Made by a program: the position numbers and the translations under genes. A DNA stretch of 64,000 nt, from NCBI GenBank assembly GCA_022376925.1, contig JAIOJX010000030.1, positions 173,223,298 through 173,287,297 on the forward strand. The letters run 5' to 3'. The notes under the pieces are model-generated. The model saw nothing but the letters and a program-made list of their open reading frames with translations. It ran no database searches and was not told the DNA's origin. Below, in pieces: positions 47,223 to 58,411 of the stretch. The DNA is from Tragulus kanchil (Eukaryota; Chordata; Mammalia; Artiodactyla; Tragulidae). Each line of letters opens with the position of its first letter. The first letter of the stretch is position 1.

Positions 47223-47402
47223 ACCAAAATTTACTGGAAAAGGTTTAGTAGCAAGGAGGGGTAGAAATTATTATGCTAAAATGAAAATTCCTTAGTGAAA
47301 AGAACAGATGCCAAACATTTAAGTAGCAAGAACTCACAAGGAAGGACAAGAGCAGCTGATAATCACTGAAGTTATTTCACAGTTCCAGGGATATTGGGTC
47401 GT

Positions 47403-47607
47403 GGTTTAGTTGCTAAATCGTGTCTAACTCTTGATACCTCATGAACTTCAGCCTGCCAGGCTCCTCTGTCCATGGGATTCTCCAGGCAAGAATACTGAAA
47501 TGGGTTGCCATTTTCTTCTTCAGAGAGTCTTCCCAACCCAGGTCAAAACGGTTTGACCTGCATTGTAGGCAGATTCTTTACCAACTGCGCCATCAGGGAA
47601 GCCTCCC
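47403..47607 (-). mobile_element. Bov-tA SINE (copy of 46207-46411)
   Basis: Identical to 46207-46411, moved by 1196 through pair 17. Confidence 0.87.
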
Positions 47608-48340
47608 AAGAGAGTTGGGGTAGAGCAAAAATAAAGAATTCTTTTGAGAAGTACTGATGATTTCGGTGATTATAAACTCTTCACTGCATTAGTCTGGACT
47701 CTGGACAATACTTGACAACACTACCTGTGATATCATCAAAAGTTTAATTAAAATCATTTATAATTTGTGCTAAGTTTAGAACCTACAGGAGGGATGAGGC
47801 AAAGTAGGTGATGGTGTTACACATGAACATTTTTACATTCAAATTTGAGTCTACAGTATACTTTAATATGGTATATCATCACTACCAGAGATCATTAGTG
47901 TATCAGCTTGTACAACAAAAACATAGAGCCAGTTTTTAATTCCTGCCCTGTAAATGTGGTACCCTTCACTGCGGGGCAAACTGATCCTTTATTTTTAGAT
48001 CAGTCTTCTTGCAGGGTCTGGGATGCATCCTGTCTTTAGGCGGACATAACTTAAGGATTCTGAGGTCAATAGTTTAGGAACTTATCAAATTTGTTTTAGC
48101 TTTGTGTTCGTTACTGGTAACAGAATTGTTACCCTATTTCTGTTCATTGGTCCCCACCTCATACTCATACTGTGGTATTATTTTTTAATCTATGAAATAT
48201 TTTGAATAAAAGAATAATGATGGTTTTCATGCATTAGAAAGATATCTGGGAAAGAAATGTGTATAATGAACTGGAAGTGGGAAGGTTAAGGGGCAGAGAA
48301 ACATAAGGTATAATTCAGAAAAAGGCAGGAACACAGAGAA

Positions 48341-48524
48341 AGGAGGTGAGTCAGTCAGAGAGACATTGACTAAGGCTTAATAAATACAAGCTACTTAACT
48401 GGACACTAAAAGATTGTGCATCAATATAAGACAGCAGTTGTTTCAAACCCAAACTGGAAAAGGTGCAAAGGGAATGAAACAGGAGGAATAACAAGGAGCC
48501 AGTATTTAGCACTTTAGTGACAAG
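48341..48524 (+). repeat. 184-bp inverted repeat, left arm
   Basis: The stretch aggaggtgagtcagtcagag to cactttagtgacaag is present in reverse complement at 53718-53901 with about two mismatches, and again directly at 49400-49583 through pair 18. Homology stops abruptly on both sides. It is not a repeat family that I recognise. Confidence 0.85.
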
Positions 48525-49186
48525 TGAGCCAGTGCTCAAGCACACCTTGAACTAGCACTGTTTTGATTCTAGATCATGTGTAAAGACAGTTTAATTTGAT
48601 TATGCACTGACTGACTATGAAAAAAATAATTTTCATTTAACAACTATGTTCCTGTAATGATCTGAGATGTTGTAAATTCAAAGGTGAATAAGAAGCTGTT
48701 CCAATGCAGATATCACAATCTTCTGCAAAATGGTACAAACTGAGTTACTTGTCCACATAATTCAGGCAAAGTAAGTTTCAGTTAAAGACAGGACTGTGTT
48801 TGGCTAAATTGTTCACCCTGGCTTTACTCTATTGATTAGGTTCACTGCATAATTATTTGATTCTTGGCTTCACTTTGCTTGTGTCAGACACAGTCAATAA
48901 CTTGGTGGCAGGATCTGCAACCAAAGCTTTGAAAATAACAGTACAGATTGATCAAAAGTGCTAATGTACGTAAGAGTGCCTTACAAACTGTGAAATACTA
49001 TGTAGACACACAACTGTCACTGCTTTCTCTTCAAAAAGAATTTAGTCTTCCAAATACTGAACTACCATACAAAACATGGTTTCTGTCATGTGGAACTGGC
49101 TTTGTAAATTATGGTGCCAGAAAATCAAGTATTTCATTGCTTTCTAGCAGACCTGCAACCTGTACCTGCAATAACATAAGTTATGT
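48525..49186. other. unannotated sequence
   Basis: A 96-codon open frame (48948-49238) crosses it, but it runs into the LTR-like repeat and shows no known domain. Confidence 0.35.
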
Positions 49187-49369
49187 ACTGTGCTGGCTAA
49201 TTTCATGTGTCAACTTCCCTGGGCCATTGCATGCCTAGATATTTGGTCAAACATCATTCTGGGTGTTTCCATGACTGCTTTCCGACAAGCTTAATACTTA
49301 AGTAAGTGGACTTGGATTAAAGCAGATTACTCTCCATTGTGGGGGTGTGCCTCACTCACTCAAGCAAAA
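49187..49369 (+). mobile_element. LTR-like ancient repeat, 5' part (first copy, cut by junction)
   Basis: Same start as 50248 (tgtgctggctaatttcatgt), truncated at the pair-18 junction. Confidence 0.5.
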
Positions 49370-50247
49370 AAAAACTGGAAAAAAAGGGAAAACAGAGAAA
49401 GGAGGTGAGTCAGTCAGAGAGACATTGACTAAGGCTTAATAAATACAAGCTACTTAACTGGACACTAAAAGATTGTGCATCAATATAAGACAGCAGTTGT
49501 TTCAAACCCAAACTGGAAAAGGTGCAAAGGGAATGAAACAGGAGGAATAACAAGGAGCCAGTATTTAGCACTTTAGTGACAAGTGAGCCAGTGCTCAAGC
49601 ACACCTTGAACTAGCACTGTTTTGATTCTAGATCATGTGTAAAGACAGTTTAATTTGATTATGCACTGACTGACTATGAAAAAAATAATTTTCATTTAAC
49701 AACTATGTTCCTGTAATGATCTGAGATGTTGTAAATTCAAAGGTGAATAAGAAGCTGTTCCAATGCAGATATCACAATCTTCTGCAAAATGGTACAAACT
49801 GAGTTACTTGTCCACATAATTCAGGCAAAGTAAGTTTCAGTTAAAGACAGGACTGTGTTTGGCTAAATTGTTCACCCTGGCTTTACTCTATTGATTAGGT
49901 TCACTGCATAATTATTTGATTCTTGGCTTCACTTTGCTTGTGTCAGACACAGTCAATAACTTGGTGGCAGGATCTGCAACCAAAGCTTTGAAAATAACAG
50001 TACAGATTGATCAAAAGTGCTAATGTACGTAAGAGTGCCTTACAAACTGTGAAATACTATGTAGACACACAACTGTCACTGCTTTCTCTTCAAAAAGAAT
50101 TTAGTCTTCCAAATACTGAACTACCATACAAAACATGGTTTCTGTCATGTGGAACTGGCTTTGTAAATTATGGTGCCAGAAAATCAAGTATTTCATTGCT
50201 TTCTAGCAGACCTGCAACCTGTACCTGCAATAACATAAGTTATGTAC

Positions 50248-50775
50248 TGTGCTGGCTAATTTCATGTGTCAACTTCCCTGGGCCATTGCATGCCTAGATA
50301 TTTGGTCAAACATCATTCTGGGTGTTTCCATGACTGCTTTCCGACAAGCTTAATACTTAAGTAAGTGGACTTGGATTAAAGCAGATTACTCTCCATTGTG
50401 TGGGTGTGCCTCACTCACTCAAGCAAAAGAAAACCTGAGGAAAACAAAAGGACCAGCTTGCCCTGAGCTAGACAGAATTCCCCACAAGACTGGGGAATTT
50501 CAGACTTCATCGGCAACAGGGCTCTGTCCATTATTATAGCAGACTGTCTTCATTCTCAGATGGGAACATTACCCCTTCCAGTTGTCTGATGATGGGCCAG
50601 CTTGCCCGTCTAAACAATAGCTCTCTTGTGTCTTCAGCCTATTGGCCTACATTGCAGATCTTATATTTGCCAGCCATCCTAATCTCTTGAGCCAATTTCT
50701 TAGTATAAATCTCTTTACATATAGTCTAACTACTGTCATTTCATGATTTTTAATAAATATATAATTGGTCTTTGT
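50248..50775 (+). mobile_element. LTR-like ancient mammalian repeat
   Basis: Opens with tgtgctggctaatttcatgt followed by gtcaacttccctgggccatt, and later has cttgagccaatttcttagta and a downstream aataaat. This order is that of a common old mammalian repeat with LTR-like layout. I cannot give the family name with certainty. Part is repeated at 51534-51940. Confidence 0.5.
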
Positions 50776-51313
50776 CTTTCATCCAGTTTCTGTCAGAGTT
50801 CCTAAAGTTTTTGGGGTTTCCTAAGTGATTAAGAGTCATAATAGAGTTGTGATCTTCATAACAAACCCCTCTCAATCATACCTTGTTGATGCTTCCCTGA
50901 GTTCTGTGAGCTGCTCTAGCAAATTAATCTGACCCAAGGAAAAAGTCATTAGAACCTCGGATCTTTAGCTAATCAATCAGAAGCTCAGATAGCAACCTGC
51001 GCCTATGATTGGTGTCTAAAGGTATGGGGAGGGGGCCAGTTTTGTGAAATCTAGCTCTTAACCTGACAGATCACAAAATATCTACCAGAAGTGAGTTAAC
51101 CGCCTGTGGAGTGAACCCACACAAAGATCATATTCATAGGTCCTACTGTTTGCTTCTCAAGAGAATATTAATACATCTGCTCAACATAACAAATTTAGGG
51201 CATACACATATGCCAAAACAATAATAATAATAAATAAAACAACACAACGTTTTCATTGTGAAGGATTCATAAATATTATTTCAGAGCAAATAAAAAACAA
51301 GCAATTAAAACAC
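50776..51313. other. unannotated sequence
   Basis: Nothing recognised apart from a short (ATA)n run near 51222. Repeated from about 51943. Confidence 0.35.
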
Positions 51314-51320
51314 ATGTAAC

Positions 51321-51533
51321 GGGCTTCCCTGGTGGTCCAGTGGGTAAGGACACTGTCTTGCAGTGCAAGGGGTGCGGCTTCAATTCCTGAACTGGGAAGA
51401 CCCCACGTGCCATGGAGTGGCTGGACCGATGTGTCCAATGACTGAGCTGGAGCTCTGAAGCGCATGCGCCCAGAGCCGGTGCTCTAGGACAACAGACGCC
51501 CCATGGGAGGCCCACATGCCAAAAAAGGACAAA
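51321..51533 (+). mobile_element. CHR-2-like SINE (first copy, damaged 3' end)
   Basis: Head and body are intact to about ggtgctctaggacaacagac, then truncated and scrambled at the pair-19 junction. Confidence 0.85.
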
Positions 51534-51940
51534 TGGACTTGGATTAAAGCAGATTACTCTCCATTGTGTGGTGTGCCTCACTCACTCAAGCAAAAGAAAA
51601 CCTGAGGAAAACAAAAGGACCAGCTTGCCCTGAGCTAGACAGAATTCCCCACAAGACTGGGGAATTTCAGACTTCATCGGCAACAGGGCTCTGTCCATTA
51701 TTATAGCAGACTGTCTTCATTCTCAGATGGGAACATTACCCCTTCCAGTTGTCTGATGATGGGCCAGCTTGCCCGTCTAAACAATAGCTCTCTTGTGTCT
51801 TCAGCCTATTGGCCTACATTGCAGATCTTATATTTGCCAGCCATCCTAATCTCTTGAGCCAATTTCTTAGTATAAATCTCTTTACATATAGTCTAACTAC
51901 TGTCATTTCATGATTTTTAATAAATATATAATTGGTCTTT
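51534..51940 (+). mobile_element. LTR-like ancient repeat, 3' part (extra copy)
   Basis: Duplicate of 50366-50772. Confidence 0.45.
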
Positions 51941-52487
51941 GTCTTTCATCCAGTTTCTGTCAGAGTTCCTAAAGTTTTTGGGGTTTCCTAAGTGATTAAG
52001 AGTCATAATAGAGTTGTGATCTTCATAACAAACCCCTCTCAATCATACCTTGTTGATGCTTCCCTGAGTTCTGTGAGCTGCTCTAGCAAATTAATCTGAC
52101 CCAAGGAAAAAGTCATTAGAACCTCGGATCTTTAGCTAATCAATCAGAAGCTCAGATAGCAACCTGCGCCTATGATTGGTGTCTAAAGGTATGGGGAGGG
52201 GGCCAGTTTTGTGAAATCTAGCTCTTAACCTGACAGATCACAAAATATCTACCAGAAGTGAGTTAACCGCCTGTGGAGTGAACCCACACAAAGATCATAT
52301 TCATAGGTCCTACTGTTTGCTTCTCAAGAGAATATTAATACATCTGCTCAACATAACAAATTTAGGGCATACACATATGCCAAAACAATAATAATAATAA
52401 ATAAAACAACACAACGTTTTCATTGTGAAGGATTCATAAATATTATTTCAGAGCAAATAAAAAACAAGCAATTAAAACACATGTAAC

Positions 52488-52810
52488 GGGCTTCCCTGGT
52501 GGTCCAGTGGGTAAGGACACTGTCTTGCAGTGCAAGGGGTGCGGCTTCAATTCCTGAACTGGGAAGACCCCACGTGCCATGGAGTGGCTGGACCGATGTG
52601 TCCAATGACTGAGCTGGAGCTCTGAAGCGCATGCGCCCAGAGCCGGTGCTCTAGGACAACAGACGCCACCACGATGGGAGGCCCACATGGGCCAAAGAAC
52701 AAAGATGGATGAAAATGGACAAATGAAAGACCAATAGAAGTGGCCCGCCTGTCCCCCTCGTCCCCACCCCACCCGCGAATAAATTTAAAAAAAACAAAAA
52801 ACAAAAAGCA
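52488..52810 (+). mobile_element. CHR-2-like SINE (second copy, complete)
   Basis: Full-length with a C-rich then A-rich tail. The flanking catgtaac (52480-52487) and tatgtaac (52811-52818) form a short target duplication with one mismatch. Confidence 0.88.
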
Positions 52811-52818
52811 TATGTAAC

Positions 52819-53220
52819 CATAGCACTGATGTGAGAAGTTAGTTTTTCAACCATTGTTTAGCCAGACCTGTACTACTGTGAGTTTTCCAAAGACTATTTA
52901 AGTTCTATGCTCAGTAGCAATTTAAATTTCAGTAACATATCAAAAATGACTTATGAAATGTAAAAAAAATTATATTGGGCAAATATAAGGAAGCATTAGT
53001 ATTTTATTCTTATCTCAGTACAATTTCCTTTTTGTCACTGGATTTAGGTTTTTATCTCTAGCTATACCACCACAAAACATATCATTCTATCTTCTTGGAA
53101 AATGCCAAAAAATGCTGAATAACAACTGAAACCACATCACAGAATGGTGCAAAATAAAAACCATTGTTTTTCTCTGAAATGAGTCTTATAAAATGAAAGG
53201 CACTATTATTGCCTACATTT
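52819..53220. other. unannotated sequence
   Basis: Not duplicated. Nothing recognised. Confidence 0.35.
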
Positions 53221-53235
53221 AAAAAATCAAGTTCA

Positions 53236-53575
53236 GGGCTTCCCTGGTGGTCCAGTGGGTTAGGACACAGCCTTCCGGTGAGGTTCGATCCCTGGCCTGG
53301 GAGGATCCCACGTGCCGCGGAGCGGCTGCATCCATGTGTCCAGTTACCGAGTGGGAGCTCTGGAGTGCATGCGCCCAGAGCCGGTGCTCTGCGAGAACAG
53401 AGGCCACCGCGATGGGAGGCCCACAGGAGCCAAAGGACAAAGATGGATGAAACTAGACAATGAAACTAGACAGACGAAAGACCAGTGGAAATGGCCTGCC
53501 CACCCCCCTCCCTCCTCACCTCTGCCAAAATAAATAAATAAATAAATGTTTAAAAAGTCTTCTTGTTTAAAAAAA
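53236..53575 (+). mobile_element. CHR-2-like SINE
   Basis: Complete, with a perfect 15-bp target duplication aaaaaatcaagttca at 53221-53235 and 53576-53590. The tail contains (AAAT)n. A small internal deletion after cagccttccggtgaggttcg relative to sister copies. Confidence 0.92.
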
Positions 53576-53717
53576 AAAAAATCAAGTTCAATTCATTAGT
53601 ATTATTCTTTAATATTCATTTTATTTTATTTACTTTATTATAGATATAACACTATACATGACAAAATAAAGCTTAGAAGGACTTTCACATATTTATTCTG
53701 TTTCTTTGAAGCACAAC

Positions 53718-53901
53718 CTTGTCACTAAAGTGCTAAATACTGGCTCCTTGTTATTCCTCCTGTTTCATTCCCTTTGCACCTTTTCCAGTTTGGGTTTGAA
53801 ACAACTGCTGTCTTATATTGATGCACAATCTTTTAGTGTCCAGTTAAGTAGCTTGTATTTATTAAGCCTTAGCCAATGTCTCTCTGACTGATTCACCTCC
53901 T
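53718..53901 (-). repeat. 184-bp inverted repeat, right arm
   Basis: Reverse complement of 48341-48524, from cttgtcactaaagtgctaaa to gactgattcacctcct, about 99% identical. The 61-codon plus-strand frame here is the same frame seen on the minus strand at 48351-48545, so it is a shadow of the repeat and not a gene. Confidence 0.85.
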
Positions 53902-53954
53902 GGACTTCAGAAGCAGTGTCAACTTGAAGCCCCCTAAAGATATAACTTATGTAA

Positions 53955-53983
53955 TAGATAGATAGACAGACAGACAGACACAT
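53955..53983. repeat. (GATA)n(GACA)n microsatellite
   Basis: Three to four gata units followed by four gaca units. Short and uninterrupted. Confidence 0.85.
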
Positions 53984-54289
53984 AAATGAGTAGTATAGAT
54001 TAGTGGTTCTCAGACGACTCAGGAGAGCCAAAGCAATAGCTTTTTGCTCTATTTCCTTCTCCCCAGTAGGGGCTGGAGGAGAAAATCCATTCTTACTGTT
54101 TAGACATCAATTCTTGCCCCTAATTCAGACTTAGAAAGAACCAGCCAGCCCTTTCCTTCTGATGATTTTTCTTTTCTACCCCAGTTTAGTTTTTATTTCC
54201 TCTCTACCTCCACCTCTGAAGCCATTTTATAAACTGTCATGTGTCATCACAGCCACCATTAAAACAAAAACAGGCTGTCTCCTTTAAAG

Positions 54290-54312
54290 AGAGAAAGAGA
54301 GAGAGAGCAAAA
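54290..54312. repeat. (GA)n microsatellite
   Basis: aaagagagaaagagagagag, with an identical copy at about 55372-55395. Confidence 0.8.
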
Positions 54313-55209
54313 GAACAAGGGCAAGAGTAAGAGACCAAAGCTAGTCTATGAAAAAGTTCTCATTGATCTGTAGCCAAATGACAAACATGAGAACAATGTA
54401 GTAAAATTTTTGTAATGCAATATTTAATCTGTGCTTTCCATGATAATTTTGGTGAAGAAATGACATACTTCATAAGGTTATGGAAATACTTGATAATATT
54501 TTCATCAGAAATGATCTTTAAAAGAGTATTTCAACACCATGTGATCCCCATACTTGTGTGTAAGGCATCTATTTTTGGCAAACTGAATTTGTTCATTAAA
54601 TCATAAGCTCAAGGAACCAGTGATTCAGTATAAGAGCTATACTTCTTAGGAGGTAAGGGTTGTTTAGATCTGAGGGATCAGAGGCAGTATCAAGGAAAAA
54701 GTAGGAAGTCAGTAAGACAGACTGGATTTAATTACGTGGAAACCAGATAGAGGGCATTCTAAAAGGAAGAATTGTAGTAGGAAACATAGAAGGACTAGTT
54801 TCCTATCTTAAAATAGGAGAAAATAAGCAAGCAAACAAATGACTAGTTTAGCTTGAGTAAAGGATATGATGAGATTTAAAGTGGTGAAAAGTAGGTCCAA
54901 AATAATAAATTCTGAATGCCAAGCATTGATAATTAAACTTTTATAGTTAGGCAATTCTACTGCTCACAACTGAGAAAGAAACAGGCTCTAAGAAAACAAA
55001 GGCACTAAGTGCAACATGTTCCTTTGATAATTTTAGTAATTAAATGGAAGGAGTTAAGATGGAAATTCAAAAGATACAGGAAGACTGAGAGAAGGCTTTG
55101 ACAAAAGGGGAGAACCATTGTGAAGAAAGAGCACCACTCAAAAGTATGAAACTACAAAATTAAATTTATTGTTTATGAATTGTCTCACCTGATTTAGCAG
55201 AGCCAAGGG
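54313..55209. other. unannotated sequence
   Basis: Open frame of 63 codons at 54415-54606 with no recognised domain. Nothing else. Repeated at 55396-56292. Confidence 0.35.
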
Positions 55210-56292
55210 AGACTTAGAAAGAACCAGCCAGCCCTTTCCTTCTGATGATTTTTCTTTTCTACCCCAGTTTAGTTTTTATTTCCTCTCTACCTCCACCTCT
55301 GAAGCCATTTTATAAACTGTCATGTGTCATCACAGCCACCATTAAAACAAAAACAGGCTGTCTCCTTTAAAGAGAGAAAGAGAGAGAGAGCAAAAGAACA
55401 AGGGCAAGAGTAAGAGACCAAAGCTAGTCTATGAAAAAGTTCTCATTGATCTGTAGCCAAATGACAAACATGAGAACAATGTAGTAAAATTTTTGTAATG
55501 CAATATTTAATCTGTGCTTTCCATGATAATTTTGGTGAAGAAATGACATACTTCATAAGGTTATGGAAATACTTGATAATATTTTCATCAGAAATGATCT
55601 TTAAAAGAGTATTTCAACACCATGTGATCCCCATACTTGTGTGTAAGGCATCTATTTTGGCAAACTGAATTTGTTCATTAAATCATAAGCTCAAGGAACC
55701 AGTGATTCAGTATAAGAGCTATACTTCTTAGGAGGTAAGGGTTGTTTAGATCTGAGGGATCAGAGGCAGTATCAAGGAAAAAGTAGGAAGTCAGTAAGAC
55801 AGACTGGATTTAATTACGTGGAAACCAGATAGAGGGCATTCTAAAAGGAAGAATTGTAGTAGGAAACATAGAAGGACTAGTTTCCTATCTTAAAATAGGA
55901 GAAAATAAGCAAGCAAACAAATGACTAGTTTAGCTTGAGTAAAGGATATGATGAGATTTAAAGTGGTGAAAAGTAGGTCCAAAATAATAAATTCTGAATG
56001 CCAAGCATTGATAATTAAACTTTTATAGTTAGGCAATTCTACTGCTCACAACTGAGAAAGAAACAGGCTCTAAGAAAACAAAGGCACTAAGTGCAACATG
56101 TTCCTTTGATAATTTTAGTAATTAAATGGAAGGAGTTAAGATGGAAATTCAAAAGATACAGGAAGACTGAGAGAAGGCTTTGACAAAAGGGGAGAACCAT
56201 TGTGAAGAAAGAGCACCACTCAAAAGTATGAAACTACAAAATTAAATTTATTGTTTATGAATTGTCTCACCTGATTTAGCAGAGCCAAGGGA

Positions 56293-57033
56293 TATATGAA
56301 GTTTGGGAGAAGAATTTGTTTTGGGGCCGAGTTGCTTACAGATGGAAATGTAGAATTGCTTACAGATGGAAGTGTAGAGGAAGAACTATGAGGACTTTGG
56401 GGATGTGTTTTGTGTTGGTGTCAGGCAGGTTTGACTGACCTAATATATTTTATTTGCCTGTCTGGCAGCTGTTACCATGGCTACAGAAAAATCAGCCTTG
56501 CCCTAACTGTATGGCAACTTCTTTATTCTCACCATTTAATAGCCAAGACTTCCTGTCTTTTTTCCAAGTGATGAAAGCTTGGTTCAATCACCCCTCCTCT
56601 TTCCCATCACCTAGCATACAGCAACTTAGCTGCTACCACACTAGTCCTCAGTACTGTCCCTCTACCTGGAAGGACAGTCTTGGAGTTATCATTAAGGGCA
56701 TGGTAGAACCCTTCACAGTTTGATGAAGTTCTGTGCCATCCTTGGATTCATCCGCTACAAGAAAGATCCCATGATGCCACTATCCTATAAACTAAGATTC
56801 TCGATTTCTCCTTTCTCTACTTTTCATGATAAAGCCCAATCCAAACTCTTCAGATTTATCTCCTGCTCCTGCTACCCCAAATTACTAGGCCATTTTTACC
56901 ATTGTGCCAGGAAATTATACATTGTAAATTCTAACTTCAAACCTTTATCATTCCCTAAGATAATTTGCAATGACCTGTATTTTAAGAAATAAACATAAAC
57001 GTCATAGAATAAATACAAATTTGTGGTAATTAA
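56293..57033. other. unannotated unique sequence
   Basis: Two adjacent 89-90-codon frames (56454-56723, 56720-56992) overlap by 4 bp. Their translations show no known domain and look like non-coding text. A direct 21-bp repeat-like phrase (ttgcttacagatggaaatgtag and its variant) occurs at about 56332-56377. Confidence 0.35.
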
Positions 57034-57035
57034 TA

Positions 57036-57262
57036 TACAAGTTTCTTTTTATTTTTTAAAATGTTTATTTATTTGGCTGTGCCAGGTCTTAGCTGTGGCA
57101 TGCAAGATCTTCAATCTTCTTTGTGGCAAGCAAGATCTTTAGTTGCAGCATGCAAACTCTTAGTTGTGGCATGTGGGATTTAGTTCCCTTACCAGGGGTC
57201 GAACCCACGTCCCCTGCATTGGGAGCATGAAGTTTAGCCAAGGGACCATCAGGGAAGTCCCT
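57036..57262 (-). mobile_element. CHR-type SINE, diverged (first copy)
   Basis: Minus-strand. T-rich tail, ttggctgtgccaggtcttag, three similar gcatgcaagatct-like blocks, head accatcagggaagtcc. An older or different CHR subfamily than the CHR-2-like copies. Confidence 0.75.
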
Positions 57263-57934
57263 TTAAGTTTCCCTTTAAATATAAGGATCAAACAGTTAAC
57301 CATTACCTTAAAACAAACTACTCTCACTAGCTAGGGCTCTGGCATGAATTATTCAGAAAATCACCTCAAATCATTGCCTTCATTTCTCTTTAAATATATA
57401 ATCTGAGTCAACAAATATCAAGTACCCTTCTATAATCAGACTTCAATTAAGTTTAAATCATTTTAGAATAACTCAACAGAGGCATCCATCTTTTCTCCTT
57501 CTAATCAATAAAGTCGCTTAATTCAGAGATGGATCACCTCATCTCAATGGATGAATATGAAAATAAACTGCTCTGAGTTTTGTCTCCCTTTCTTTCTTCA
57601 TGCTCCATTAGGATGCAACAAAATACATTTTCATTTTTCTGGTCATTAAAGAAGAATGAGCAGAGTGAAAAATGAAATTTAGCTCATTTAGACTGAACTG
57701 AATTCAACGAGGCTGACCTTTTCTGTTAATTTTGATATGTTTCTTGTTTCTAAACAAATACAAACTTTATTTTGATGAAATATCATAATCACTCCTCATT
57801 CATAAACATCTTAAGCAGATGAATTATAGAAGTGCCACCTTCATAGATATTCTATGCCTTTCAAAGCACCAACATGAAATCCTAGGAAATCCAAGTTAAA
57901 TTTAATTAAGAATATAAAAATCAGCAGACAGATA
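57263..57934. other. unannotated sequence
   Basis: No repeat recognised. It precedes a TATA-like box listed next. Confidence 0.35.
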
Positions 57935-58011
57935 TTTATATAAGCTAAGCTGAAAGACAGAGACTCATTGTGGCTAAATTTTGGCTTCACCGCAGGCTCA
58001 CCCAGCTAGGT
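57935..58011 (+). promoter_or_regulatory. TATA-like box followed by a splice-donor-like site (speculative first exon)
   Basis: tttatataag at 57935-57944 is followed about 65 bp later by ccagctag|gtaagg (donor GT at 58010-58011), a layout that a short non-coding first exon would have. Upstream near 57885 is tcctaggaa, one base off a STAT-type palindrome. The second copy is at 59086-59162. I recognise no gene here and the signals could be chance in AT-rich DNA. Confidence 0.2.
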
Positions 58012-58184
58012 AAGGCATTTTTACCACATTTGGAGTAGATGGACCTTTCATTTTTTCATTTTTCTTTACCATCTAGATCTCCTCTCAAAGCTTCTCAACA
58101 GTCAAACTATCTTTCATTGCGTCCACTGCATGGGAGATTGTGGCAAAACTAAAAAAAAAAAAGGAATAAATAAATTTGTAATTA

Positions 58185-58411
58185 TACAAGTTTCTTTTTA
58201 TTTTTTAAAATGTTTATTTATTTGGCTGTGCCAGGTCTTAGCTGTGGCATGCAAGATCTTCAATCTTCTTTGTGGCAAGCAAGATCTTTAGTTGCAGCAT
58301 GCAAACTCTTAGTTGTGGCATGTGGGATTTAGTTCCCTTACCAGGGGTCGAACCCACGTCCCCTGCATTGGGAGCATGAAGTTTAGCCAAGGGACCATCA
58401 GGGAAGTCCCT
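58185..58411 (-). mobile_element. CHR-type SINE, diverged (second copy)
   Basis: Duplicate of 57036-57262 by pair 21. Confidence 0.75.

Larger units (their letters stand above)
46058..48418. repeat. tandem near-identical copy pair 17 (46058-47222 / 47253-48418)
   Basis: Offset 1195. The 30 bp before the junction (47223-47252, accaaaatttactggaaaag and so on) look like an indel-ridden version of what follows 48418 in the good copy (the aaactggaaaaggtgcaaag stretch), i.e. noisy sequence at a contig end. The left 240 bp of the unit occur a third time counting the pair-16 copy. Confidence 0.9.
48333..50428. repeat. tandem near-identical copy pair 18 (48333-49369 / 49392-50428)
   Basis: Offset 1059, the shortest unit. 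The filler 49370-49391 is A-rich (aaactggaaaaaaagggaa) and belongs to neither copy. Close to its right end the first copy reads tgtgggggtgtg where the second has tgtgtgggtgtg. Confidence 0.9.
50366..52726. repeat. tandem near-identical copy pair 19 (50366-51533 / 51534-52726)
   Basis: Offset 1168, then 1167. In the last 35 bp of the first copy the CHR SINE is mangled (cagacgccccatgggaggcc, then catgccaaaaaaggac). The second copy has the family-correct version (cgccaccacgatgggagg, gggccaaagaacaaagatgg). Confidence 0.92.
54127..56292. repeat. tandem near-identical copy pair 20 (54127-55209 / 55210-56292)
   Basis: Offset 1083, abutting at gacttagaaagaacc. Only a one-T difference (atttttggc / attttggc) noted. 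Contains a GA microsatellite and otherwise unique sequence. Confidence 0.93.

Noticed and set aside
48351..48545. 64-codon frame conserved at three places (48351, 49410 minus strand, 53706 plus strand)
   Set aside because: Conservation is explained by nucleotide duplication and the inverted repeat. No synonymous bias can be judged and no domain is seen.
56454..56992. Two adjacent 90-codon frames overlapping by 4 bp, suggestive of linked coding units
   Set aside because: Such overlap is meaningful in bacterial operons, not here. The translations lack recognisable domains, and splice or Kozak support is absent.
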